In this document: positions 1 through 9,225 of the stretch, piece after piece
Layout: every line of letters starts with the position of its first letter
How positions within the stretch are numbered: position 1 is the stretch's first letter
Origin: Algibacter pacificus
Lineage (GTDB): Bacteria; Bacteroidota; Bacteroidia; Flavobacteriales; Flavobacteriaceae
DNA: 64,000 nucleotides
Reading direction: 5' to 3'
Assembly: GCF_008033385.1 (NCBI RefSeq)
Contig: NZ_VOGY01000001.1
Coordinates: forward strand, 496,001 to 560,000
Translations under genes and position numbers: made by a program
Notes under the pieces: generated by a model
The model's input: the letters and a program-made list of their open reading frames with translations, nothing else
Told to the model about the DNA's origin: nothing
Database searches by the model: none

Positions 1-1040
1 ATTTTTCCGAAGGTAACGAACAAACCGGTGTAGTAGTAGCAGACACCCCAGTTGGACCATGGAAAGACGTATTGAAAAAACCGTTGTTAACATCTGGATT
101 AACGCCAACTCACGAATACGATATGGCTGTTTTTCAAGATAACGGAGCCCATTATATTATTTTTGGAGTTTGGAATTATTATATAGCTAAACTCAATGAG
201 GATATGATAAGTTTGGCAGAGGAGCCACGAAAAATAGAGATTAATAATCCTAGAGGTCCTTATAATCCCGATGGTAAAAATAAAAACATGCCTACCGACG
301 ATAAACCCTTTATGCATAAATACAACGGTAAATATTATTTGTCTTGGGGTAGTTTTTACGCTATGTCTGATAATATATACGGGCCTTATAATTATAAAGA
401 TACAGTAATAAAAGAGCATAGTTTTGCCAAAGGTTATCAATCACCAACATGGCCTAACGGCTTTTTACAAGGGAGGCATGGGTCTTTTTTTGAGTGGCAT
501 AATCAATGGTATTATATTTACTGTGATATTAGCCAAACAGGAAATCGTTATTTTAGGGATAGCTTTATAAGTTATGTACATTATAAAGAGAATGGTGAAA
601 TGGCCACCGTTAGGGTAGATGGTGTTGGCGTCGGAAATTATAATGCTGATGCAAGTATAGAAGCCGAAGATTATTTTAAAGCAGATGGATTAAATAAAAT
701 AGAGCTTAGTAGAGGTGGCTTTGGAATTCAACCATTAGAGGAGTCTAGTTATGTTATTTTTCCTAACGTTAAAAACTTAAAAGATAAACCTATTTTAGAA
801 TTAGAGGTACTTGCCAAGGCATCAACAACTATAGAAATAAGGGAGGAAAATCCTACGGGAAATATATTGTTTATATGCGAAATTCCTAAAAACACTATTC
901 ACAGTTTTCAAAAAAGGGTTTTCAGTACTAAAAATTTAAAAGATAATCAATCTATTTGCTTTGTCTTTAAAGGTATTAAAAACAATTCTTTTATCTTAAA
1001 TAGATTTACATTCAAAAACCAAATTCATACAAATATTTAA
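1..1040 (+). CDS. GH43 family glycosidase with C-terminal CBM6-like domain (5' end missing)
   Basis: The reading frame is open from base 3, so the gene starts upstream of the window; the first in-window TTG/ATG codons are not its start. The visible part begins inside a five-bladed propeller: ADTPVGPW (about bases 39-62) is a typical GH43 blade motif, followed by HKYNGKYYLSWG and GRHGSFFEWHNQWYY. A beta-sandwich starting IEAEDYF (from about base 657) looks like a CBM6-type carbohydrate-binding module. GH43 enzymes are retaining or inverting-type exo-glycosidases, mostly beta-xylosidases or arabinofuranosidases; ulvan contains xylose, so xylosidase is the likeliest role (inference). Only 6 bases separate it from the GH3 gene. 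Where many GH43 proteins have Glu-Gly/Ala-Pro just before the HKYNGKYY strand, this one reads Asp-Lys-Pro (Asp at 300-302), so activity should not be assumed. Confidence 0.8.
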   Translation, partial: FSEGNEQTGVVVADTPVGPWKDVLKKPLLTSGLTPTHEYDMAVFQDNGAHYIIFGVWNYYIAKLNEDMISLAEEPRKIEINNPRGPYNPDGKNKNMPTDDKPFMHKYNGKYYLSWGSFYAMSDNIYGPYNYKDTVIKEHSFAKGYQSPTWPNGFLQGRHGSFFEWHNQWYYIYCDISQTGNRYFRDSFISYVHYKENGEMATVRVDGVGVGNYNADASIEAEDYFKADGLNKIELSRGGFGIQPLEESSYVIFPNVKNLKDKPILELEVLAKASTTIEIREENPTGNILFICEIPKNTIHSFQKRVFSTKNLKDNQSICFVFKGIKNNSFILNRFTFKNQIHTNI

Positions 1041-1046
1041 AAAGTA

Positions 1047-3308
1047 ATGCACAAAATCATTTTTTTATCGGTATTCTTAATTTTTACATTTTGCAATGCT
1101 CAGGAGTCGAACTCGAAAGATTATAAGGACGCCTCGTTATCTATAGACGAACGAGTTGAAGCCTTATTACCAAAATTATCACTAGAAGAAAAGGTAGCGC
1201 AAATGCGTATCTTTCATGCTAATATAGGAGTGAAACATGATGAAAAAGGAAGGTTAAAACTTTCCGAAAAGGTTATTAAAAAATTAAAACTTGGTATCGC
1301 TGGAATTAAAAACCCTGCCGAACATGTGGATGCAGTAACCGCTGCTAAATTAAATAACGAACTTCAAAAATACATTATAGAGCACAACCGTTGGGGAATT
1401 CCAGCGCTTTTTGTAACAGAGTCTTATAACGGTGTCGATGCAGAAGGGTGTACCAAATTTGGGAGACCTATAGCATCAGCAGCTTCATTTAACCCAGAAT
1501 TGGTTCAAAAACAATGGGATATTGTAGGTAGAGAAGCTCGATTAAGAGGGATGCATATGTGCCATTCGCCAGAGGCCGATTTGGTTCGCGATCCACGTTT
1601 CGGACGTATGTCTGAGGCTTTCGGTGAAGATACTTACCTTACCACTCAAATGGTAACCAGTGCTGTAAAAGGTGTTCAAGGTAATTACGAAGGTTTAGGA
1701 AACGGTACACATATTGGAGCCGTTGCCAAACACTTTGCAGGTTATGGTCAAGTACTAGGTGGTTCAAATTTTGCAGCTATCGAAATTTCTCCTAGAACAC
1801 TTATAGACGAGGTTTATCCTCCGTTTGAAGCCGCCGTAAAAGATGCTAAAACTTTAGGTATTATGGCTTCTCATGGCGATTTAAATGGTATTGCTAGTCA
1901 TGGTAATCCAGAATTATTAACTGGTGTATTAAGAGACCAATGGGGCTTTAATGGCTATGTTGTTTCAGATTCTAATGATATTGCACGTTTATTTTATTTT
2001 ATGAATGTTGCCGAATCTCCCGAAGCAGCAGCTCAAATGGGGTTAGAGGCTGGAATAGATATCGATTTATATGCCGAAGATTCTTATGCTTATCTTCCTG
2101 AAATGGTGAAGAAAAATCCTGAACTTGAAAAATTAATAGACCGTTCTGTAAGACGTGTATTAAGAACCAAATTCATTTTAGGTTTATTTGATAATCCTTA
2201 TATAGATATTAAAGAAACTAAAAAAGGTGTGCGTTCTAAATCGTCTTTAGAATTAGCTAAAACATCGGATTTAGAATCTATAATTCTTCTTAAAAACGAA
2301 AAGAACACTTTGCCGTTAAATAAAAATAAAGGCCTAAAAATTGCGCTGTTAGGGCCTTTAGTGAAAGATAATACAAAAGCATTGTTCGAGTCCGTTACAG
2401 GAAATGCTATAACGTATGTAGCAGAAAAAGGTTTTCATTTAACAGATGAAAAAGGTGGAGCTCCGAAATTATTAGAAAGAGACGAAAACGCAATTGATAA
2501 ATTGGTAAATACCGCCAAAAGTGCCGATATAAACATATTATTTTTAGGCGGTGATGAATTTACTTCTAAGGAAGCCTTTTTTACCCATGCTTTGGGAGAT
2601 AGAGCAACAATTGATCCGGTAGGCCCACAAGACGAACTAATTGAAAAAATTAAAGCTCTTGGTAAACCTGTAATAGTGGTTTTAAAACACCGTAGAACCT
2701 TATCTATAAATACAATAGCAGAACAAGCCGATGCTATTTTGGATACTTGGGATTTAAGTGAATTTGGCGACCAATCTACCGCTAAAATTATTTTTGGAGA
2801 AGTATCTCCTTCAGGAAAATTACCAGTTACCGTGCCAAGATCTATTGGGCAAATACCGTTTCATTACAGTATGAAAGAGATTAATTATAAAAAAGGATAC
2901 TTGTTCTTGGAAGATGGTCCAATTTATCCTTTTGGATATGGTTTAAGTTATGCTAATTTTGAGTACTCAGATATTAAAATATCCAATTCAGAAATTACAC
3001 CAAATTCGGAAATTGAAGTTAGTGTAAAAGTTACTAATACTGGTTCTGTAAAAGCTAAAGAAGTCGTTCAAATGTATATTAAGGATGAAATAGGTTCGGT
3101 AACCAGACCAGATAAAGAACTTAAAGGTTTTGAAAAGATAGAATTAAATCCAGGCGAAAGCAAAACAGTTACTTTTAAAATCACTCCAAAAATGCTTGAA
3201 TTTACAGGTCTTAAAATGAAAAAAGTATTAGAGCCAGGAGATTATACCGTGAAAGTAGGAACCTCTTCTCAAGAGTATTTAGAAACAACATTCAAACTAA
3301 AAAAATAG
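1047..3308 (+). CDS. GH3 family beta-glycosidase (probable beta-xylosidase/glucosidase type)
   Basis: 753 residues, normal for a three-domain GH3. A signal peptide ([18 protein letters not shown]) is followed by a TIM barrel with KHFAGYG and the nucleophile motif VVSDSND, where Asp308 is the predicted nucleophile. The alpha/beta sandwich domain carries [12 protein letters not shown], and a fibronectin III-like C-terminal domain spans about residues 670-753 ([13 protein letters not shown]). GH3 enzymes remove single beta-linked sugars from non-reducing ends by a retaining mechanism. In ulvan loci GH3 proteins have been linked to xylose release; that role here is inferred from the adjacent GH43, GH105 and lyases. 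It lies 4 bases before the GH105 gene, so co-transcription is very likely. Periplasmic location is inferred from the signal peptide without lipobox or sorting tail. Confidence 0.92.
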   Translation: MHKIIFLSVFLIFTFCNAQESNSKDYKDASLSIDERVEALLPKLSLEEKVAQMRIFHANIGVKHDEKGRLKLSEKVIKKLKLGIAGIKNPAEHVDAVTAAKLNNELQKYIIEHNRWGIPALFVTESYNGVDAEGCTKFGRPIASAASFNPELVQKQWDIVGREARLRGMHMCHSPEADLVRDPRFGRMSEAFGEDTYLTTQMVTSAVKGVQGNYEGLGNGTHIGAVAKHFAGYGQVLGGSNFAAIEISPRTLIDEVYPPFEAAVKDAKTLGIMASHGDLNGIASHGNPELLTGVLRDQWGFNGYVVSDSNDIARLFYFMNVAESPEAAAQMGLEAGIDIDLYAEDSYAYLPEMVKKNPELEKLIDRSVRRVLRTKFILGLFDNPYIDIKETKKGVRSKSSLELAKTSDLESIILLKNEKNTLPLNKNKGLKIALLGPLVKDNTKALFESVTGNAITYVAEKGFHLTDEKGGAPKLLERDENAIDKLVNTAKSADINILFLGGDEFTSKEAFFTHALGDRATIDPVGPQDELIEKIKALGKPVIVVLKHRRTLSINTIAEQADAILDTWDLSEFGDQSTAKIIFGEVSPSGKLPVTVPRSIGQIPFHYSMKEINYKKGYLFLEDGPIYPFGYGLSYANFEYSDIKISNSEITPNSEIEVSVKVTNTGSVKAKEVVQMYIKDEIGSVTRPDKELKGFEKIELNPGESKTVTFKITPKMLEFTGLKMKKVLEPGDYTVKVGTSSQEYLETTFKLKK

Positions 3309-3312
3309 ACAA

Positions 3313-4440
3313 ATGAACAAATCCGTATTACACCTTTTAGTGCTTTTAACACTTTTTAGCTGTTCTGTTTCACAAAAAACAGTAGCTCAACAAGCTTTAG
3401 ATAATTCTAAAATTAAAGCTTCTATGATTAAAGCATTAGAATGGCAAGAAGCACACCCAATTTTTGCAATTGCCCCAACCGATTGGACTGAAGGTGCCTA
3501 TTATACAGGTGTCGCAAGAGCTCATAAGGCAACAAAAGATATGATGTATATGGCGGCCTTAAAAAATCAAGGATACTGGAATAATTGGCAAACTTTCGAC
3601 CGTTTGCATCATGCCGATGACGTGGCTATTTCATACAGTTATTTGTATATTGATATGGTTGGAGGACGAAAGAATTTTGTAGATCTAGAACCAACAAAAA
3701 AATTCTTAGATGCGCATTTGTATGAAGATGATAACTGGAAAGCAGGAACAGATAAAAGTAAATACGGTCGTACAATTTTATGGTGGTGGTGCGATGCCCT
3801 GTTTATGGCACCGCCTGTCCTTAATTTATATGCAAAACACACCAACCAACCAAAGTATTTAGATGAGATGCATAAATTTTATATGCAAACTTATAATCAA
3901 TTATACGATAAAGAAGAACGATTGTTTGCAAGAGATATGCGTTTTGTTTGGACCGGTTCCGATAAAGACGAAAAAGAACCAAATGGTAAAAAAATATTTT
4001 GGTCTCGTGGAAATGGTTGGGTCATTTCTGGTTTAGCATTAATTTTAGACGATATGCCACAAGACTATAAACACCGCCCATTTTATGAAAAGCTATTTAA
4101 AGATATGGCCGATAGAATTTTAGAACTTCAACCAGAAGACGGGCTATGGAGAACAAGTTTATTATGTCCAGAAACCTACAACTACGGAGAGGTTAGTGGC
4201 AGCGGGTTTTACACCTTTGCACTTGCTTGGGGAATTAATAATGGCTTAATCGACAAGAAACATACTCCAGCTGTAAAAAAAGCTTGGCATGCATTAGCTA
4301 AATGCCAGCATGATGATGGTCGCGTAGGTTGGGTGCAAAATATAGGAGCATTTCCAGAACCAGCTACAGCAGATAGTTGGCAAAATTTTGGTACCGGAGC
4401 CTTTTTAATGGCCGGTAGTGAGGTTTTAAAATTAAAATAA
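3313..4440 (+). CDS. GH105 unsaturated uronyl hydrolase, lipoprotein
   Basis: 375 residues, the usual GH105 length. The leader ends in a lipobox (LFSC, Cys17), so it is probably a membrane-anchored lipoprotein. The body is an (alpha/alpha)6 barrel: [10 protein letters not shown], then [12 protein letters not shown] with Asp161 at the position of the catalytic Asp in the family, then [13 protein letters not shown] and [18 protein letters not shown]105 enzymes hydrate the double bond of 4,5-unsaturated uronic acids left at the non-reducing ends by polysaccharide lyases, releasing a keto-acid. With a PL25 and a PL28 ulvan lyase in the same block, the natural substrate is probably unsaturated glucuronyl-rhamnose-3-sulfate oligosaccharides (inference). 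It ends the close-packed GH43-GH3-GH105 group; the next gap is 188 bases. Confidence 0.93.
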   Translation: MNKSVLHLLVLLTLFSCSVSQKTVAQQALDNSKIKASMIKALEWQEAHPIFAIAPTDWTEGAYYTGVARAHKATKDMMYMAALKNQGYWNNWQTFDRLHHADDVAISYSYLYIDMVGGRKNFVDLEPTKKFLDAHLYEDDNWKAGTDKSKYGRTILWWWCDALFMAPPVLNLYAKHTNQPKYLDEMHKFYMQTYNQLYDKEERLFARDMRFVWTGSDKDEKEPNGKKIFWSRGNGWVISGLALILDDMPQDYKHRPFYEKLFKDMADRILELQPEDGLWRTSLLCPETYNYGEVSGSGFYTFALAWGINNGLIDKKHTPAVKKAWHALAKCQHDDGRVGWVQNIGAFPEPATADSWQNFGTGAFLMAGSEVLKLK

Positions 4441-4628
4441 AAATATTATGGGCGTTACCCCGCTTTAGGGCGGGGTCGGGCTTTACGTTTCAAGTCCTCG
4501 CACTTCCTTCGTCAGGCTGTGGGCTTTCCTCTGCAATCCCTAACGCAGGCTAGTTTGCAACCTACTTTTACTATATAAACATATAGGTATATTTCAATTA
4601 AACTCGCAAACAAGTTAAAACCACAAAA
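4441..4628. other. Intergenic gap with GC-rich structured element and likely promoter
   Basis: This 188-base gap contains no ORF. Its left half holds the GC-rich element listed separately (4450-4546). The right half is AT-rich (TATATAAACATATAGGTATATTTC near 4575-4597 in part) and resembles a flavobacterial -7 region before the sulfatase start at 4629. The 17-base CAGGATA direct repeat found before other genes of the locus is absent here. Confidence 0.4.
4450..4546. repeat. GC-rich intergenic element with terminal inverted repeat
   Basis: A 97-base stretch that is about 60% G+C (58 of 97 by count) inside a locus near 35%. The ends form an inverted repeat, GCGTTA (4452-4457) against TAACGC (4541-4546). 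An internal perfect hairpin pairs ACCCCGC (4457-4463) with GCGGGGT (4470-4476) around a 6-base loop. From memory, very similar GGGCGTTACCCC...CCCTAACGC sequences occur in many copies between genes in Flavobacteriaceae; I cannot verify that here. It contains no ORF and is not a transposase gene. It could be a non-autonomous mobile repeat or a structured RNA/terminator. Confidence 0.6.
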
Positions 4629-6368
4629 ATGAAATTTTTTAAATTAATAGTACTACTTTGTTTAAGTATTACAAGTTGCCAAACAAAAAACAAGGAAACA
4701 AAAAAAAACGTAGCAATTAATTCTGAACTTCCCGAACGACCAAATATACTTTGGTTAGTAACCGAAGATATGGGAGCATACATCCCGCCATTTGGAGATT
4801 CTACCGTAGTAACTCCAAATTTAAGTAAATTAGCTAACGAAGGCGTAATCTATCCAAATTTATATTCCACATCTGGTGTTTGTTCACCAAGTCGAGCAGC
4901 TATTGCTACTGGTATGTACCCTTCGGGTATTGGTGCCAATCATATGCGTACCAATTCTTATAATGACGAAATAGGTGTGCCAAAATATGAAGCTGTACCA
5001 CCTACAGATGTTAAAATGATTAGTGAGTTGCTACGTAAGCAAGGTTACTATTGCTCTAATAATTATAAAGAAGATTATCAATTTAAAGCACCAAAAACAG
5101 CGTGGGATGAAAGTAGTCCTTACGCACATTGGAGAAATAGAGCGGCAAATCAGCCATTTTTTTCAGTATTTAATTTTACAGAAACCCATGAGTCGGGATT
5201 GTTTGAGCCTTACGGATTTAGAGAAATAGAAACAAGACATTACCACTCGGGAGACCGAAACTATAAATGGAAAAATTTTGGAGCTTCGCATGCCAAAAAT
5301 AGGATGGCAGAAGAAGATACGCCTGTGCACCTTTCAAAAGATACAGACTTTAATATTCCACCATATTTAGCAGATACTAAAGTAACACGTCGAGACATGT
5401 GGAAGGCTTATAACAATATAGCTGAAATGGATCACCAAATTGGAGCTGTTTTAAAACAATTGGAGGCAGACGGATTGCTTGAAAATACCATTATTTTCTT
5501 TTATGGCGACCATGGCGGACCACTACCAAGAGAAAAACGATTAATTTACGATTCTGGATTAAACACACCAATGATTATACGTTTTCCAAAAAAAATGCAC
5601 GCAGGAACAAAAGACAATCAACTCATAAGTTTTGTTGATTTTGCACCTACATTATTATCTTTAATAGATGAGGAGCCAAAACCCTATATGCAGGGGCAAG
5701 CATTTTTAGGAAAATATAAAGCTAAAGCACGACAATACATTCATGCGGCAGCAGATAGATTTGATGGATTTACCGATGCTATTCGTGCCGTAAGAGATAG
5801 TCAGTATAAGTACATTAGGAATTATAGACCTGAGCAGGGATATTATTTGCCAGTAGCATACCGAGAAAAAATTCCAGCTATGCAGGAGTTGTTAAGGCTT
5901 AAAGAAGAAGGGAAATTAAATGATATTCAAATGCAATGGTTTAGAGAGAAAAAACCAGTTGAAGAGTTATTTGATTGTAAGGCAGATCCTTTTGAATTAA
6001 ACAATTTAGCTAATAACCCTGAATATAAAACAAAACTTAATGAATTAAGTTCAGAAATGGATAGATGGTTGGCAGAGATTAAAGATACACCAAATCTTGA
6101 CGAAAGAAAACTAGTAGAACGTTTATGGAAAGGAAATGATAGTCAGCCTAAAACATCCGAACCTACGATCGCTGTAAACAATGGAAAGCTAAAAATAAGT
6201 TGTGAAACTACCGGAGCTTCAATTGGATATAAAGTAATTAAGGACGGTAAAACACCTCAATCATGGGCAATTTATCAAAACCCTATTGACTTACCTAAAG
6301 GTGCAAAACTAATGGTTCAAGCACATCGTATAGGGTTTAAGCCAAGTAAAACAGTAGAATTTAATTAA
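4629..6368 (+). CDS. S1 family formylglycine sulfatase, lipoprotein
   Basis: 579 residues with a lipobox leader (ITSC). The modification motif CSPSR (Cys85 is the residue converted to formylglycine) is followed by AAIATGMYPSGIGANHMR. Metal-binding and active-site segments include EDMG near residue 46 and YGDHGG in the middle. The overall pattern resembles the sulfamidase-like group (possibly SulfAtlas S1_8; not certain). The last 55-60 residues form a small beta domain of the Fn3-associated type (KISCETTGASIGYKV). It likely removes sulfate from rhamnose-3-sulfate or another unit of ulvan oligosaccharides at the cell surface or in the periplasm (inference from context). It is followed after 20 bases by the GH2 gene, so the two are probably one transcription unit. 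Confidence 0.93.
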   Translation: MKFFKLIVLLCLSITSCQTKNKETKKNVAINSELPERPNILWLVTEDMGAYIPPFGDSTVVTPNLSKLANEGVIYPNLYSTSGVCSPSRAAIATGMYPSGIGANHMRTNSYNDEIGVPKYEAVPPTDVKMISELLRKQGYYCSNNYKEDYQFKAPKTAWDESSPYAHWRNRAANQPFFSVFNFTETHESGLFEPYGFREIETRHYHSGDRNYKWKNFGASHAKNRMAEEDTPVHLSKDTDFNIPPYLADTKVTRRDMWKAYNNIAEMDHQIGAVLKQLEADGLLENTIIFFYGDHGGPLPREKRLIYDSGLNTPMIIRFPKKMHAGTKDNQLISFVDFAPTLLSLIDEEPKPYMQGQAFLGKYKAKARQYIHAAADRFDGFTDAIRAVRDSQYKYIRNYRPEQGYYLPVAYREKIPAMQELLRLKEEGKLNDIQMQWFREKKPVEELFDCKADPFELNNLANNPEYKTKLNELSSEMDRWLAEIKDTPNLDERKLVERLWKGNDSQPKTSEPTIAVNNGKLKISCETTGASIGYKVIKDGKTPQSWAIYQNPIDLPKGAKLMVQAHRIGFKPSKTVEFN

Positions 6369-6388
6369 TTTAAATCGCAAAAAATAAA

Positions 6389-8992
6389 ATGAAGAAATTA
6401 TTTTCATTTTTAATCACAGCTTTTACTTTTATAAGTGTTGTGTATGCACAACAGGTAAGACACATTGAAACTTATAATGATGCTTGGAGTTTCTATAAAG
6501 GAAGTTTAGACAATCCCTTTAATGAAGCGCTTGATATTAATTGGGAAAAAGTAACCCTCCCTCATTCTTGGAATACTAAAGATATTTTAGATGATGAAGA
6601 CGGTTATTATCGTGGAGATGGTTGGTATAAAAAAACGGCTATAATTCCTAAGATTTACCACAATCAGCAAGTGTTTTTGTTATTTGAGGCGGCCAATCAA
6701 GTAACGTCGTTATATGTAAATGGTAAGGCAGTAGGTGAAGATCATATTGGAGGCTATACTACATTTGCCAGAGATATTACCTCAGCATTAAAAGAAGGAA
6801 CTAATGAAATAGCGATTAAAGTAAACAATGCACATAATGACGAAATTATACCGCAAGCAGCCGATTTTTCATTTTATGGTGGTATTTACAGAGATGTACA
6901 TTTAATCATTACCAAACCTGTTCATTTTGAAGTGGCTAATTTAGGAGCAAATGCTATTTTTATTAGAACTCCAGAAGTTTCAGAATCTTCGGCTAAAATT
7001 TCAGTACAATCTAAAGTTGTAAGGCCTAAAAAAGGCACGTACTATGTAAAACAAACTTTATATGACGCCCAAAACAACTTAGTAAAAATAATGAAGTCGA
7101 AAGCGTCTTATGGAAACGAGGTGTTTAGTGATTTTTCTATCTCTAATCCAAATTTATGGTCTCCAGAAAGTCCATATTTATATAAATTGGTTTCAGAAAT
7201 AATAGATAAAAAAGGTAATGTATACGATAGAATTGAAAATCCTGTAGGATTTAGATGGTTTCGTTTCGATGCAAAAAAAGGCTTCTTTATCAATGGAAAA
7301 CAAACCAAACTTATTGGAACGTGCAGACATCAAGATTTTCTAGGAAAAGCCAATGCAGTTAGTGATGAAATTCATAGAAATGATATGAGGTTACTTAAAG
7401 AAATGGGGTCTAATTTTTTACGAATTGCCCATTATCCGCAAGACCCAGCTATTTTAGAAATGTGCAATAAATTAGGGCTAGTTGCTACTCTCGAAATTCC
7501 TTTTGTAGATAAAGCTGCAGCCAACGAAACCGGAAAGCAAAATAGCATAAAAATGCTCAAGGAAGCCATTCGTTTTAATTACAACAACCCTGCTATTGTG
7601 GCTTGGAATTTAGGGAACGAAACTACAATGAAAGCTCCTGATAAACTAGGCGAAGCGTACACCAAACACTTTGTAGAAACGCACAAAGTTTTAGGAAAAA
7701 CCATAAAAGATGAAGATGACACCCGGTACTCTTACTGTGTGTTTTTTAGAGAACCAGCATACCAAGATAAACTAGGAATAAGATTAACCGATTTGGTAGG
7801 ATACAATAAGTATTACGGTTGGTATGTTGAAGAACTAGAAGATATTGATAAAAACCTAAGAAGTTTAGTAGAACGTTCTTTGGCATTAAATCCCGATAAA
7901 CCTTTTATTTTAAGTGAGTATGGCGGTGGAGCAGACCCTAGAATACGTTCTTACAATCCCACTCGATTCGACTTTAGTGTAGAATATCAATTTGAACTTC
8001 ATAAGGCTTATATGAAAACCATTTTAGATATGCCAGAAATTGTGGGAGCAAATGTTTGGAACTATGCCGATTTTCAGGTAGAACACCGAAAAGATGCCGT
8101 ACCGCATATTAATAGTAAAGGTTTAGTTTCTGCCGATAGAAAGAAAAAAGACGCGTATTACTTATATCAAGCATTATTAAAGAAAACGCCATTTTTGGCA
8201 ATAGCTTCTAAGTCTTGGAAAAAAAGAGCTGGAATAGCAGATGCCGTAGGAGGCGACGTTGCTACACAACCAATAACAGTGGTTGGCAATGGAAAAGATG
8301 TGGAATTGTTTGTAAACGGAACTTCGCTAGGTAAAAAAGTATTTGATTTTTCTACAGCCACTTTCAATGTACCTTTAAAGCATGGAAATAACTTAATTGA
8401 AGTTGTTTCAGAAAAAGACGGAGAACTATTAAAAGATTTTGCAATTATAGAGTTTACACTTCAGCCTAAAAACTTAAAAAGTGAAACCAATCCGTTTAAG
8501 GAAATAGCCATAAATGTTGGTTCATACTGTTATTTTATTGAAACCGATAATATAGATTATTTATGGATGCCCGATAAAGCTTATGAAAAAGGCGGTTATG
8601 GTTATGTAGGCGGTGATTTTTTAAGATTTAAAAGTAAACGAAGAAATAATATTGGAACTAACGTAAGTGTTAAAGGAACAGAGAACGACCCTATTTACCA
8701 AACGCAGCGTATTGGTATTGAGGCCTATAAATTTGATGTTCCTAAAGGAACCTATGAATTGTCTTTACTTTTAGCAGAATTAAAAACCAAGGAAGATAAT
8801 ATCATGGATATTGTGGTAAATGGAAAGCCTGTTTGGAGCGATATAAACCTTAAAAAACAATATGGAAACGACCGTAGTGTAATGAAACGTTTTTTAATTA
8901 CGATTGAAAATGATAACGGAATAACCGTTGGGTTTAAATCGAAAAAAGGGCAAACAAGACTGAGCGGTATTAAGCTTAGAAGCGTCAATTAA
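6389..8992 (+). CDS. GH2 family beta-glycosidase with C-terminal malectin-like domain
   Basis: 867 residues with a cleavable signal peptide (ending VVYAQ). The N-terminal jelly-roll sugar-binding domain (WSFYKG, LPHSWN) leads into an immunoglobulin-like domain and then the TIM barrel. The acid/base motif NLGNE places Glu411, and LSEYGGG places the nucleophile at Glu510. After the barrel come an Ig-like segment (about 590-690) and a beta-sandwich from about residue 705 that resembles malectin/CBM57. GH2 enzymes are retaining exo-acting beta-galactosidases, beta-glucuronidases or beta-mannosidases; the exact sugar cannot be told from the sequence. In an ulvan locus, beta-glucuronidase- or beta-xylosidase-like roles are candidates. 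It follows the sulfatase by 20 bases. Confidence 0.92.
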   Translation: MKKLFSFLITAFTFISVVYAQQVRHIETYNDAWSFYKGSLDNPFNEALDINWEKVTLPHSWNTKDILDDEDGYYRGDGWYKKTAIIPKIYHNQQVFLLFEAANQVTSLYVNGKAVGEDHIGGYTTFARDITSALKEGTNEIAIKVNNAHNDEIIPQAADFSFYGGIYRDVHLIITKPVHFEVANLGANAIFIRTPEVSESSAKISVQSKVVRPKKGTYYVKQTLYDAQNNLVKIMKSKASYGNEVFSDFSISNPNLWSPESPYLYKLVSEIIDKKGNVYDRIENPVGFRWFRFDAKKGFFINGKQTKLIGTCRHQDFLGKANAVSDEIHRNDMRLLKEMGSNFLRIAHYPQDPAILEMCNKLGLVATLEIPFVDKAAANETGKQNSIKMLKEAIRFNYNNPAIVAWNLGNETTMKAPDKLGEAYTKHFVETHKVLGKTIKDEDDTRYSYCVFFREPAYQDKLGIRLTDLVGYNKYYGWYVEELEDIDKNLRSLVERSLALNPDKPFILSEYGGGADPRIRSYNPTRFDFSVEYQFELHKAYMKTILDMPEIVGANVWNYADFQVEHRKDAVPHINSKGLVSADRKKKDAYYLYQALLKKTPFLAIASKSWKKRAGIADAVGGDVATQPITVVGNGKDVELFVNGTSLGKKVFDFSTATFNVPLKHGNNLIEVVSEKDGELLKDFAIIEFTLQPKNLKSETNPFKEIAINVGSYCYFIETDNIDYLWMPDKAYEKGGYGYVGGDFLRFKSKRRNNIGTNVSVKGTENDPIYQTQRIGIEAYKFDVPKGTYELSLLLAELKTKEDNIMDIVVNGKPVWSDINLKKQYGNDRSVMKRFLITIENDNGITVGFKSKKGQTRLSGIKLRSVN

Positions 8993-9003
8993 TTTTTTTA
9001 TTA

Positions 9004-9064
9004 AGTCTAGAATGTCTTATTAAACAAGTTTTAAAAGCTTATATCTAAAATTTAATTCTAGACT
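9004..9064. repeat. 10-base inverted repeat in the GH2-GH106 gap
   Basis: AGTCTAGAAT (9004-9013) and ATTCTAGACT (9055-9064) are perfect inverted copies separated by 41 AT-rich bases. There is no T-run after the second arm, so it is a poor intrinsic terminator. It might be a regulator site or a weak mRNA 3' hairpin. The rest of the 233-base gap (8993-9225) is AT-rich, has no ORF and presumably holds the GH106 promoter, though I see no clear -33/-7 pair. Confidence 0.35.
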
Positions 9065-9225
9065 ATAAGAATGTATAAGTTTAATATTTATTCAACTTTG
9101 GTTTTTTTAAATTACAATTTGAATTCAGAAATTATTTATATTTTATGAAAATAAGGACTATAACTCTTCTCGTAAATAAACACGGGAGCAACTAAAGCTA
9201 TAATTAATAAAAAAGTAAAATTACA

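Noticed and set aside
72-1040. TTG at 72 as the start of the GH43
   Set aside because: The frame is open to the window edge, and the upstream codons encode a GH43 motif (ADTPVGPW), so the gene begins outside.
9153-9169. A degenerate AAGGACTATAACTCTTC stretch upstream of the first GH106 as a fifth operator
   Set aside because: The second half does not match CAGGAT, and no convincing -7 box sits at the right distance.
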